A stretch of DNA of 64,000 nt from Croceivirga sp. (GTDB lineage: Bacteria; Bacteroidota; Bacteroidia; Flavobacteriales; Flavobacteriaceae): NCBI GenBank assembly GCA_028284285.1, contig JANQSA010000082.1, forward strand, positions 1 through 64,000. The letters are read 5' to 3'. The translations under genes were made by a program, and so were the position numbers. A model generated the notes under the pieces. The model saw only the letters and a program-made list of their open reading frames with translations. It was not told the origin of the DNA and did no database searches. Shown in pieces: positions 43,882 to 53,400 of the stretch (positions are counted from its first letter, which is position 1; every line of letters begins with the position of its first letter).

Positions 43882-44322
43882 ATGAAAAAGTTTCTTTTTT
43901 TGGTAGCCGTTGCGCTTGCCGCTACCCTTGAGTCCAATGCCCAGCAATACAAGGTGATCACCAGTGTAGAATCTATTGTTCCTAACGGATTGGGTCGTTC
44001 CCGGATTGTCAATGCCCTTGAAGAAAAGGATTATAGACAGTACACTTCCGTTAGAACTGAGGAAGACAACAAACGGAACAAATCAGACAGAAGTGACATT
44101 CGGGTAAAAAACTTTGAAGAGACCAAACTTTTAAACTTTTACAACCTGGGAGGTATCCGATTCCAAAACATTGCTGCTAATGACGCCTTAATCACCAACA
44201 TGATCAACACCATGATCTCAGAAGGCTGGAGCCTTGAATTTGTGGTAAGCGCCGTGGAAAGTGAAGGTGGAAAAGGAGACGGGCAAGGCATTTTTATTAC
44301 GCGTTATATCTTTAAAAAATAG
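43882..44322 (+). CDS. small secreted protein of unknown function
   Basis: A 146-residue protein with a clear signal peptide (MKKFLFLVAVALAATLESNAQQ). The mature part is mixed alpha/beta (SRIVNALEEKDYRQYTSVRTE, LNFYNLGGIRFQNIAAND, ISEGWSLEFVVSAVES). Proteins of this form are common in Flavobacteriia, but I know of no function. It is divergent from rsgA and has its own terminator at 44337-44367. Confidence 0.75.
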   Translation: MKKFLFLVAVALAATLESNAQQYKVITSVESIVPNGLGRSRIVNALEEKDYRQYTSVRTEEDNKRNKSDRSDIRVKNFEETKLLNFYNLGGIRFQNIAANDALITNMINTMISEGWSLEFVVSAVESEGGKGDGQGIFITRYIFKK

Positions 44323-44336
44323 CACGCCAAAAACGC

Positions 44337-44367
44337 AAAAGCCCTGATAAAATCAGGGCTTTTTTTA
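44337..44367. terminator. bidirectional intrinsic terminator
   Basis: GCCCTGAT (44341-44348) and ATCAGGGC (44352-44359) form a perfect 8-bp stem extended by flanking A and T runs, with a 7-nt T run after it. It lies between the converging secreted-protein and head-GIN genes. Confidence 0.88.
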
Positions 44368-44389
44368 TTCATTTTATCGAATCTCCTTA

Positions 44390-45064
44390 CTAATCCACCA
44401 TTCGGATCCTGCCACCGACAAAGGTCTTTTTGTTTACATGCTTGGGACGTCCGTAGACCACCACGTCTCCTCCTGCTTTTACATCAATATCTATGCGCTC
44501 TGAGGCAAACACTTCCGCCTCACCACCGGCAGAGATCTTTACTTCGGAAACCGATGTCCTTAGACTGCTCCCTTCAAAAATACCCCCGGTATTGATCACT
44601 ACAAACTGGTTCTCCGCCAAACCGGAAGCCTCCACAATTCCCCCGGTGACCGCACGAATCTCTGCGATAGAAACATCCATTCCAATAATGATCTTTCCGC
44701 CTTCCTGCGCCCGAAGCTCTATCTTATTTTTCTTTACCAGCTCATTGCAGGTTATTTCTGCCCCTTCGTTGGCATCAATTACGTCTATATTGGTGTAATG
44801 TACTTCAATGAAGGTGTCCTCTCCTGTAAACTTTTTGTCCAACTGCATGCGTAGCTTAAGTACACCATCCTTGTTCACCCATTTAATATCTTCCGTGTTC
44901 CTTCCTTTTATCAAGATTTTATTTTCATCGGACTGTACAAGATTCACCTCAATAAGATCAAAAACCTTTACCTTGTAAAAGCTCCCTACGTCTTTATCAA
45001 TGATGCGCTGTGCCGACAGTTGTGCCGTAATCAAAACCAATATCAATGTAATAATTTTCCTCAT
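44390..45064 (-). CDS. head-GIN domain protein, secreted
   Basis: A 224-residue protein with a signal peptide (MRKIITLILVLITAQLSAQ) from the ATG at 45064. The mature part is a DUF2807/head-GIN domain: FYKVKVFDLIEVNLVQ, then a right-handed beta-helix-like run of short alternating strands (GGKIIIGMDVSIAEIRAVTG, SAGGEAEVFASERIDI). Such proteins are putative auto-transporter-like adhesins of unknown function. It lies between rsgA and the aromatic operon on the same strand, separated from the operon by 134 bp. Confidence 0.82.
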   Translation of the reverse strand: MRKIITLILVLITAQLSAQRIIDKDVGSFYKVKVFDLIEVNLVQSDENKILIKGRNTEDIKWVNKDGVLKLRMQLDKKFTGEDTFIEVHYTNIDVIDANEGAEITCNELVKKNKIELRAQEGGKIIIGMDVSIAEIRAVTGGIVEASGLAENQFVVINTGGIFEGSSLRTSVSEVKISAGGEAEVFASERIDIDVKAGGDVVVYGRPKHVNKKTFVGGRIRMVD

Positions 45065-45198
45065 CCTAATTCGTGTTTTTAATTTCTCAAAAGACAAGCC
45101 AATTACACAATTGTTACAGTTTTTAGCAAATAAGGTCCTGACACTATTGAACGGCTTTCTTACCAGGAACTACTTTTCAATCCAAACCATCTCCTGCC

Positions 45199-46281
45199 TT
45201 AGGCGTTAATAATTTTCTCCTGGTGGTTGATGGATTCCTGATGGATCGCTTTAAACATTCGTAGTACAAACTCCTCGCTCAACCCCCGTTCTTCTCCCTC
45301 AAGGATCATATTCCCCAGGATAGCATTCCACCGGTTGGTCTGCAATACGGCGACATTTCGTTTCTTTTTGAGCTCTCCAATACCATCGGAAACCCTCATT
45401 CGCTTACCCAGTAAATCGATCAACTGATTGTCCAATACATCTATTTGCGCCCTTAGGTTTGCCAGTTGTGTATTGTATTCCGCTTCCTGGTCCGTTTCCT
45501 TTCGCATTTTTAAGTCTTTGAACATCTGTTTTAGTGTGGTAGGCGTAACCTGTTGTGCCGCATCGCTCCAGGCATTCACCGGATCTATATGGGTTTCAAT
45601 CATTAAGCCGTCAAAATTAAGGTCCAGCGCCGTTTGGGAAACATCAAACACCATATCTCTTTTTCCGGTGATATGGCTGGGGTCATTAATCAAAGGTAAG
45701 TCCGGAAAACGACTTTGTAATTCAATGGCCAATTGCCATTCCGGGATATTGCGGTACTTCGTTTTTTCATAGGTAGAAAAGCCACGGTGAATTACGCCAA
45801 GTTTTTTGATGTCCGCCGTATGTAATCGCTCTACGGCCCCTAACCAAAGCGAAAGGTCCGGATTAACCGGATTTTTTACCAAAACTACTTTATCTGTTCC
45901 GGCTAAGGCATCAGCTATTTCCTGTACAATAAATGGGCTCACCGTAGATCGGGCACCAATCCATAACAGATCTATGTCATATTCCAATGCCAGATCCACA
46001 TGCGTCTTGTTGGCTACCTCGATAGCCGTTTTTAATCCGGTCTCCTCTTTTACCCGTTTTAACCACTTTAGCCCTATAGCGCCTACCCCTTCAAAATTTC
46101 CGGGGCGTGTACGCGGTTTCCAAATACCGGCACGGTAGTAACTTACATCGGAATCCTTCAACTCATGTGCAATTTGCATCACTTGTTCTTCTGTTTCAGC
46201 GCTGCAGGGTCCGGCAATCACCAGAGGATGTGGTAATTCCAGACCATCCAACCAATTTCTGAGTTCTTTTGAGTTCTCCAT
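45199..46281 (-). CDS. bifunctional DAHP synthase / chorismate mutase
   Basis: A fusion of 360 residues. Residues 1-255 are a DAHP synthase of the KDO8P-synthase-like class (LVIAGPCSAETEEQ, YRAGIWKPRTRPG, NDPSHITG, IETHIDP). Residues 270-355 are an AroQ-type chorismate mutase (LRAQIDVLDNQLIDLLGKR, KKKRNVAVLQTNRW). It therefore supplies both the first step of the shikimate pathway and the branch point to prephenate. It is the last gene of the pheA - aminotransferase - tyrA operon, with a 2-bp gap, and is under the upstream aromatic attenuator. Confidence 0.92.
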   Translation of the reverse strand: MENSKELRNWLDGLELPHPLVIAGPCSAETEEQVMQIAHELKDSDVSYYRAGIWKPRTRPGNFEGVGAIGLKWLKRVKEETGLKTAIEVANKTHVDLALEYDIDLLWIGARSTVSPFIVQEIADALAGTDKVVLVKNPVNPDLSLWLGAVERLHTADIKKLGVIHRGFSTYEKTKYRNIPEWQLAIELQSRFPDLPLINDPSHITGKRDMVFDVSQTALDLNFDGLMIETHIDPVNAWSDAAQQVTPTTLKQMFKDLKMRKETDQEAEYNTQLANLRAQIDVLDNQLIDLLGKRMRVSDGIGELKKKRNVAVLQTNRWNAILGNMILEGEERGLSEEFVLRMFKAIHQESINHQEKIINA

Positions 46282-46283
46282 GT

Positions 46284-47153
46284 TTAATCCAAAGTTTTAG
46301 TAAGTGGTATTCCTTTTAAAATTTGTTGTATCCTATTTGTATTGTTCATCTCCTGATGAATCCCCTTGAAATCATTGGCTTCCATCATGCTCTTGAAAGC
46401 TTCCAAATTTTGAATATATTCTTCCAGGGTTTCAATGACGTTCTCTTTGTTTTGTTCAAAAATGGGCGCCCACATATCCGGGGAGCTTTTTGCCAGGCGT
46501 ACCGTACTTTCAAATCCACTTCCAGCCATGTCAAAAATATCCCGTTCATTTTTTTCTTTTTGAATCACGGTCTTTCCTAACATAAAGGAACTGATGTGGG
46601 AAAGATGCGACACATACGCAATATGTCTGTCGTGCGCTACAGGATTCATATAGCGTATTCGCATGCCCAATTTTTGGAAAAATGCCAGGGCCTTTTCCTG
46701 TAACGGAAAAGCTGTTTTTTCAATCTCACAAATGATATTGGTTTTCCCTTCATAAAGTCCGTCAAAAGCCGCAGTGGGACCTGAAAACTCGGTTCCCGCG
46801 ATAGGGTGACAGGCCAAAAAATTCCGCCGCCTGGGATGGTTTTCCAAAGTTTGGCAAATCAGGGATTTTGTAGATCCGGCATCGAATACCACGCAGTGTT
46901 CTCCCACGCTATCCAATATCTGCGGGAGTTCCCTAACCAAAGCATTTACGGGGACCGCCACAATAACCATATCAGCATTCACCATTGCCCCTTCCGTAGC
47001 TTTCTCATTGATTAGTCCTAATTGAACGGCCTTTTCCAGGTGTTCTTTACGGGTATCCAAACCATAAATCTCTACTTTAGGGTATAGCCGTCTTATGCCT
47101 TTGGCAAAAGCCCCTCCTATTAAACCAACCCCAATAACAACTACTTTCTTCAT
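46284..47153 (-). CDS. tyrA: prephenate dehydrogenase
   Basis: A 289-residue NAD-dependent enzyme of tyrosine synthesis. The Rossmann motif GVGLIGGAFAKG lies at residues 8-19, followed by VIVAVPVNAL, HPIAGTEFSG and the C-terminal helical domain with HISSFMLGK. There is no ACT domain. It lies one base from the aminotransferase gene and two bases from the DAHP synthase gene, so translation is probably coupled. Confidence 0.92.
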   Translation of the reverse strand: MKKVVVIGVGLIGGAFAKGIRRLYPKVEIYGLDTRKEHLEKAVQLGLINEKATEGAMVNADMVIVAVPVNALVRELPQILDSVGEHCVVFDAGSTKSLICQTLENHPRRRNFLACHPIAGTEFSGPTAAFDGLYEGKTNIICEIEKTAFPLQEKALAFFQKLGMRIRYMNPVAHDRHIAYVSHLSHISSFMLGKTVIQKEKNERDIFDMAGSGFESTVRLAKSSPDMWAPIFEQNKENVIETLEEYIQNLEAFKSMMEANDFKGIHQEMNNTNRIQQILKGIPLTKTLD

Positions 47154-47154
47154 T

Positions 47155-48297
47155 TTAAAATCGTGCTATGGCTTCCTTTATCTTTTCTTCAGTTACACAA
47201 AGGGAAAAACGAATGTAGCCTTCCCCATTACTTCCAAATATTGTGCCCGGTGCAATAAATATATTCTTGTGGTACAGCACTTCATCAATAAATGCTTCGG
47301 AGGATGCAGCGCTTTTTGGCAATTTGGCCCAAACAAACATTCCTGCGGCATCCGGGTCATACTCGCAATTTAGCTTATCCACTAACTGAAACATCAAATC
47401 CCTTCTCCTTCTATAGGTGTCATCCAAGCGTGAAAACCACTCTCTCCCACTTTCCAAAGCCAATATGGCACCCTTTTGAATCCCGTAAAACATCCCGGAA
47501 TCCATATTACTTTTTACTTTGAGTACCGCCAACACATGGGCTGTACTTCCCAGGACCATCCCCACACGCCAGCCGGCAAGGTTAAATGTCTTACTTAGTG
47601 AATTGAGTTCCATAGCGCAATCCTTTGCGCCTTCGACCTGTAAAATACTGGTAGGTTCATTATTCAATACAAAGCTGTAGGGATTGTCATTGACCAATAA
47701 AATATCATGGCGGCGGCAGAAATGCACCAGTTCTTCCATTTTTTCCATGGAGATCTTAGCCCCTGTTGGCATATTGGGATAGCTGATCCACATTAATTTT
47801 ACACCGGACAAATCTTTTTGTTCCAGTTGTTCCAAATCCGGTAACCAATCATTTTCCTCTGTCAGGTCGTATCCCAAGGGGACGGCTCCTATAAGTTTGG
47901 TAACAGAAGTATAGGTAGGATAGCCCGGATTGGGTACCAAAGCCACATCACCTACGTTTAAAAAGGCCAAACTGATATGCATGATCCCTTCTTTGGAGCC
48001 GATCAATGGCAGAAGTTCATTTTGCGGATCCACCTGTACGTCAAAACGGTCTTTATAAAAATTTGCCATTGCCATACGGAGCTCCGGCAGCCCCTGATAA
48101 CTTTGGTACTGATGCGCACCATCCTTATACAGGACCTCGGTAAGTCCTTCCACGGCAGTAGACGGTGGCGGAAGGTCCGGACTACCTATTCCCATATTTA
48201 TTATAGGACGCCCCCCTGCAATCAAAGCCTTAACCTCCCTTAGCTTTTTAGAAAAGTAGTATTCCTGAACGGTATGTAACCTATCTGCAACTGTCAT
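47155..48297 (-). CDS. PLP-dependent aromatic aminotransferase-like protein
   Basis: A class I/II aminotransferase of 380 residues. The PLP-binding Lys is in SLSKTFNLAGWRVG near residue 232, with NDNPYSFVL and SYPNMPTGAK as further family motifs. By position between prephenate dehydratase and prephenate dehydrogenase it probably transaminates phenylpyruvate and 4-hydroxyphenylpyruvate, although the sequence alone also allows a broader specificity. Its start overlaps the end of pheA by four bases. Confidence 0.88.
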   Translation of the reverse strand: MTVADRLHTVQEYYFSKKLREVKALIAGGRPIINMGIGSPDLPPPSTAVEGLTEVLYKDGAHQYQSYQGLPELRMAMANFYKDRFDVQVDPQNELLPLIGSKEGIMHISLAFLNVGDVALVPNPGYPTYTSVTKLIGAVPLGYDLTEENDWLPDLEQLEQKDLSGVKLMWISYPNMPTGAKISMEKMEELVHFCRRHDILLVNDNPYSFVLNNEPTSILQVEGAKDCAMELNSLSKTFNLAGWRVGMVLGSTAHVLAVLKVKSNMDSGMFYGIQKGAILALESGREWFSRLDDTYRRRRDLMFQLVDKLNCEYDPDAAGMFVWAKLPKSAASSEAFIDEVLYHKNIFIAPGTIFGSNGEGYIRFSLCVTEEKIKEAIARF

Positions 48298-49124
48298 GGT
48301 AGGAGGGCATTTTTATATTCTCCCAGAATGGTAAAGTCTTCAGACATAATTTCTAACAGGGATTTTGCTTTGTTAAAATGGTTGTATTGGTCAAAGGTCA
48401 CATCTACAAAAAATGCGTACTTCCAGGGGGTCTCTATAACCGGTAAGGACTGGATTTTAGTAAGGTTTAAGTTGCAATCGCTCATCACATTTAAAACGGT
48501 AGCCAGGCTTCCCCGTTTATGATCGGTTATAAAACGAAGCGAAGCTTTGTTTATCTCCTCCTTAGGCAGCACTTTGTTTTGTTTTTTTATGATGATAAAG
48601 CGGGTAGCATTGTTTTTAATGGTTTGTATTTCCGCAGCTACAATATCCAGATCATACAGTTCCGCAGCTGCCCTGGGTGCTATAGCGGCAACGTGTTGCA
48701 AACGATCCTGTTGAATGTGTCGGGCCGTTTCGGCAGTATCTACATCTTCTACCAATTTTAGGTGCGGAAATTGTTTTAAATACTCCATACACTGCAACAG
48801 CGCCATGGGATGCGTCCGTACTTCTTTGATATCCGTAAGTTTTTGCCCCTTTAACACCATTAGATTATGGTGAATATTCAGATAGTGCTCACCAATAATA
48901 TGCAGTTTATTACGGCTCACTAAATTGTAATTGGGAATAATGGAACCGGCTATAGAGTTCTCAATGGCCATCACTCCCTTATCCGCAGTACCCTCCAGAA
49001 GATGGTCTATCATCCGGTCAAAGGAAAGGCATTCTACCAGGTCAATGCTCTTTTCAAAAAACTCCCGGGCCACCTGGTGGTGATTGCTTCCTTGTATTCC
49101 CTGTATGGCAACTTTCAATTTCAA
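48294..49124 (-). CDS. pheA: prephenate dehydratase with ACT domain
   Basis: A 276-residue enzyme converting prephenate to phenylpyruvate. The catalytic domain covers residues 1-180, with VMAIENSIAGSI and NNATRFIII. The ACT regulatory domain covers about 190-270, with the KRGSLATVLNVM and LTKIQSLPV Phe-binding motifs, so feedback inhibition by phenylalanine is likely. No ATG is available; it starts at TTG 49124 or 49118. It is first in the aromatic operon, 82 bp downstream of a leader terminator. Confidence 0.92.
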   Translation of the reverse strand: MKLKVAIQGIQGSNHHQVAREFFEKSIDLVECLSFDRMIDHLLEGTADKGVMAIENSIAGSIIPNYNLVSRNKLHIIGEHYLNIHHNLMVLKGQKLTDIKEVRTHPMALLQCMEYLKQFPHLKLVEDVDTAETARHIQQDRLQHVAAIAPRAAAELYDLDIVAAEIQTIKNNATRFIIIKKQNKVLPKEEINKASLRFITDHKRGSLATVLNVMSDCNLNLTKIQSLPVIETPWKYAFFVDVTFDQYNHFNKAKSLLEIMSEDFTILGEYKNALLP

Positions 49125-49205
49125 TTTTCACTATTGAGACCCTACAACTTGATTTAGGGTTGTATTCAACAATCAAATCTGCATTTGCACATTTGGATTT
49201 AATTC

Positions 49206-49238
49206 AAAAAAAAAGCCCCGAATGCACATCGGGACTTT
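49206..49238 (-). terminator. attenuator terminator of the aromatic operon
   Basis: On the - strand AAAGTCCCGA (49229-49238) pairs with TCGGGGCTTT (49212-49221) around a 7-nt loop, followed by a nine-base T run (49206-49214). Its 5' arm AGTCCC can instead pair with GGGACT at the end of the leader-peptide gene (49269-49274). The two structures exclude each other, as in classical amino-acid attenuation. Confidence 0.85.
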
Positions 49239-49261
49239 AGGTTTTGTATCGTTATCATATA

Positions 49262-49333
49262 CTAGAACAGTCCCTTGCCTCTTTGAAAAAAGAAGTAGAA
49301 ATAAAAACCGTTCCAGAAATATGTATTTCTCAT
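49262..49333 (-). CDS. Phe/Tyr-rich attenuator leader peptide
   Basis: An ATG-to-TAG frame of 23 codons on the - strand upstream of pheA. It encodes seven Phe, three Tyr and one Trp, including the run GFYFYFFFQRG. Such a density of the end-product amino acids is the mark of a ribosome-stalling leader peptide. Its last codons contain GGGACT, which can pair with the 5' arm of the following terminator. Slow translation at low charged tRNA-Phe/Tyr would leave the antiterminator free to form and allow transcription of pheA and the downstream genes. The candidate promoter lies further upstream, but no clear -7/-33 pair was found. Confidence 0.82.
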   Translation of the reverse strand: MRNTYFWNGFYFYFFFQRGKGLF

Positions 49334-49539
49334 TATCACTAAATTCAAGGCTAAGATTACGTATTCCTTCGAGAATTCAAAGCGAATGAAAGAGTTTTTT
49401 TGATTTTTAGAAAAATCAAGGGGTTTCCCAAAAATTTTCTTCTGTTTTCCCCTATTTATTTCGAATATGGAATTTCTCGTTCTCTGGATGGCTATCGGGA
49501 GCGGGAGAAATCTCTATTTTTGAAGCCAAATCCATAGAA

Positions 49540-50454
49540 ATGTCCATCACAGTAAGCGATATTACCAAATCCTTTGGCCGGCAGAAAGCGCTAAGTGGGG
49601 TTTCCTTTTCCATAGAAAAAGGGGAAATCGTCGGTTTTCTGGGACCTAATGGTGCCGGTAAATCTACCATGATGCGCATTTTAACGACGTACTATAGACC
49701 AGAATCCGGGAAAGCCAGGGTTAATGGGTTTGATGTACTGAACCAACAAAAAGAGGTACAACGGAGCATTGGATATTTGCCGGAAAACAACCCCTTGTAT
49801 CTGGAAATGTATGTAAGGGAATACCTGATATTTAACGCCCGGGCCTACAAGGTTCCCAAATCCCGCATTGCCCAGGTAATTGAACAAACAGGGTTAACGC
49901 CCGAAGCCCGGAAAAAGATAGGAGCCCTTTCCAAAGGATATCGCCAACGTGTGGGGCTGGCCGCAGCGCTCTTACATGAGCCGGATGTTTTAATTCTAGA
50001 TGAACCTACTACAGGCTTGGACCCCAACCAGTTGATTGAAATCCGGAAACTTATCCGTGAAATAGGTAAAGAAAAGACCATTTTACTGTCCACACACATT
50101 ATGAAGGAGGTAGAAGCCGTATGCGACCGGGTGATCATTATTAATAAAGGAGAGATTGTAGCTGACAAGAAATTGGAGGACCTGCGAGAGGCCAAAGAAC
50201 AGATTATAGAAGTAGAATTTGACTACAGGGTGGAAGAAGTGTTGTTGCAACAGTTACCTCATGTATCCCATGTAAAAAACAGCGGTGGCTTTGTCTATGA
50301 AATTACTTTTAATACTGCGAAAGATATGCGCCCTGTTGTTTTTGATTTTGCCCATGACAATACGCTTAAAACATTGCAGCTAAGCCGAAAGAACAAAAAC
50401 CTGGAGAGCTTGTTTACGGAGTTGACGACATCGTCTGTGCTTCCGAAGCAATGA
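49540..50454 (+). CDS. gldA: gliding motility ABC transporter ATPase GldA
   Basis: A 304-residue ABC ATPase. The Walker A motif is GPNGAGKST near residue 37, the signature LSKGYRQR near residue 130 and Walker B VLILDEPTTGLDPNQ. The C-terminal extension (ENQIIEVEFDYRVEE-like) matches GldA more than generic ATPases. GldA works with GldF and GldG, which are not in this window. Its 3' end overlaps the convergent DUF2723 gene by 41 bp. It is divergent from the aromatic operon leader. Confidence 0.88.
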   Translation: MSITVSDITKSFGRQKALSGVSFSIEKGEIVGFLGPNGAGKSTMMRILTTYYRPESGKARVNGFDVLNQQKEVQRSIGYLPENNPLYLEMYVREYLIFNARAYKVPKSRIAQVIEQTGLTPEARKKIGALSKGYRQRVGLAAALLHEPDVLILDEPTTGLDPNQLIEIRKLIREIGKEKTILLSTHIMKEVEAVCDRVIIINKGEIVADKKLEDLREAKEQIIEVEFDYRVEEVLLQQLPHVSHVKNSGGFVYEITFNTAKDMRPVVFDFAHDNTLKTLQLSRKNKNLESLFTELTTSSVLPKQ

Positions 50455-53400
50455 GATGGGGAAACTTAAGCACGAAAGAAGTAAATACATCCATTTCAGT
50501 TTTCGATTGCTCTTCCGAAGAAAAGCTGGAAAATATCCCTACATTCCTACTATAGGCTTCCAGGTCAGTAATTATGGCATCACTGTTTAGGTATTGCTGA
50601 TCCAATGGCGACTCGGAATAGTAAAGCAATCGTTCCTGATATACCGTTATTAAATGCTGATACAGCTCTAAGGCTTTGTCCCTTTCGCCAACCTTAAAAT
50701 ACGCTTCAAGAAAAGGCTCAAGAAAAGCGTAATACCCGTAGTGTTTAAAAGGGATGTTTTGCATGGCCAATTCCAACACCTCTTTCGCCTGTACTGTTTT
50801 ATGTTCATCAATTAATGCCTCTACCAACCGTGCCAGCACAAGTCTAAAAGTGACTCCAAACTGTCTTCTGGTTTGAGGATCGTGATACATATCTTCCCGA
50901 CCCGCATTTCCCCAGTCCCATTTTTTTACGATATCATACATTACATCCGTATCAATTCTTCCCATATCCAATGGATTTTCATTTTTGGTCTTAATGGGAA
51001 CCAATTTGTAGGCCAAACCGTCTAATTGCAAATAGTCTTTCATCCAAATGTATTCGGCGTCATCAAAACTTCCTCCTGAAAAATAGATAGGCCTTTCCCA
51101 ATCATTATTCGCAATTATATCTAACATCATCAGCCTGTTTTTGGTTAAATATGTTTGTGGAAGGTCAATATCAATATGGTCCAGGATCATAGCGGTATCT
51201 CTTTCATGTACCAATCCACTTTGCACTACGTTTTCTTTGTTCACAGGGATACGGATTTTGTGGGTGGGATAATAATTTGTATTCCGAACGCTTTCTGGAT
51301 AGTTACTGGCATCCTGACCCCGGAGATCAAATACATGCTTTAGTTTTGTCTTGGGGTCCTCACTGGCCACCCAATCCATAAAATCCTTTATGTACCAACG
51401 CTTGTCGGTTCTCTTTTGATAATACACTACGTCTCTTGTTCCATATTTGTATTGGTCATGCTCCAATTGTGAAGGGATTGGCTCACTTTCATAGGATTGC
51501 CGCTTCGTCTGATCAATATACCAGTCTGTAGCAAAATATCCGGTCACAATGACCCGGACGTCTGTTCTGTATTCCTCGATTTCCTGTACGTACCAAAGGG
51601 GAAAATTATCGTTATCTCCAATGGTGAATAAAATAGCTCCGGCGCCCTTTTGGGTGGAATCCAGATAGGCTTTGGCAGAGGCAAGGGCGGTAAATTGACC
51701 GGAACGATCATGATCGTCCCAGTTTTGGGAAGCCATCAGGAGCGGTACCATAAGTAGGCTACCCAGTATAACCGCTATTGAGGTAAGCCTGAAGGGTAAA
51801 AAGTGTTTTACATACCGGATCAGTGCATACACTCCCAACCCAATCCAAATAGAAAAAACGTAAAAGGATCCTACCAATGCATAGTCTCGTTCCCTGGGTT
51901 GAAAAATACTGGGATTGGTATAAAACTGAATGCCTAATCCGGTAAGCATGAAGAACACAAAAAGTACCCAAAAAAGCTTTGGTTTTTGTACGGCTAAAAA
52001 CACAAAACCCAGAATACCAAAGAGCAAGGGCAAGAAAAAGTAAGTATTACGCCCTTTATTCTGTAGCACCTCCGCTGGCAGGTTTTCCTGGCTCCCCAGA
52101 CGAAGACTGTCCAGAAATCCTATTCCACTCAACCAATTCCCATGGGTATCGTAATGTCCCTGAACATCATCCTGCCGCCCTGTAAAATTCCACATAAAAT
52201 ACCGCCAGTACATATATCCCCATTGATAGTGGAACAAATACCGAAGATTTTCCCAAAATGAAGGAGGCTCCACTACAATATACTCCCCCAAGCCTTCCAG
52301 AAACCGGATATATTGCTCCGTATCTATTTCTTGTTGGACCAATGCTCTTCGGAACTTTGCAATTTCGTCCCGCAATTCCCGATTTCCTGAATATTCCGGT
52401 CTGATCGTAAAGTCGAGCAGTCCAAAATAACGCATATAGTTTTCGGCATCTTCATAGTTCCACATTCGCGGCAACCACCCGGTATGGTCCGGATTGGGTT
52501 TTTCCAGGGCATCCTTATACGCATTTACAATTTTGTATTTTTTGAGTTTCTTGTCCTGCTCATATTTTGGATTTTCATCCTTCTTGCCTCCGGAGGGGGC
52601 AAACCTATCTGAATAGTATGCCCCATAAAAAGGACTCAGTTTTGGGTACTGCTCCCGATTATAGTAAGCCAAAAGTGTACGGGCATCCGAAGGATCGTTT
52701 TCATTGATAGTAACATGAGCATTGGCCCTGATCGGAAGCATAAGCCAGCTGGAAAATCCTAAAAACAGAAAAACACCACATAAAAAAAGGGTATTCAGCC
52801 TGTACAAGCTTTTTTTTTGCGTATACCAAACGGAAAGACTAAAAACAATAAGAAAGACCATTCCGATTACCACCGTCCCGGAATTAAAAGGCATTCCTAT
52901 GGTATTCACGAAAAAGAGCTCTCCCCATCCAAAAAGTTTCAAAACATAGGTCAGGGAAAATTGAAAGACCAGTACCAACAAGCCAATTCCAACGAGATTG
53001 AACAGAATAAAGTGCTTCACAGTAACTACCGGATACTTGTTAAAGAAATACAGCAGTACTATAGATGGAATCGCCAAAAACCCCATGAATTGGATCCCAA
53101 ATGTGAGCCCTATTATAAAGGCGATAAGCAGAAGCAACTTACGTTTGTTGGAGTTTTGAAGATCATCCGTCCATTTAAGACCCAACCACAGTAGCAAGGC
53201 CATAATACAACTAGCCAAAGCATACACTTCTGTCTCAACGGCATTGAACCAAAAACTATCGGAAAATGTAAAGGCCAGGGCACCTACCCATGCACTACCC
53301 AAAACAGCCACCATTTTGGATGTGCTTTCTTCAATTTGATTGTTGGCCAATTTTCGCAATATCCGCACCAATGTCCAGTACAACAAAAGGATGGTAAAAG

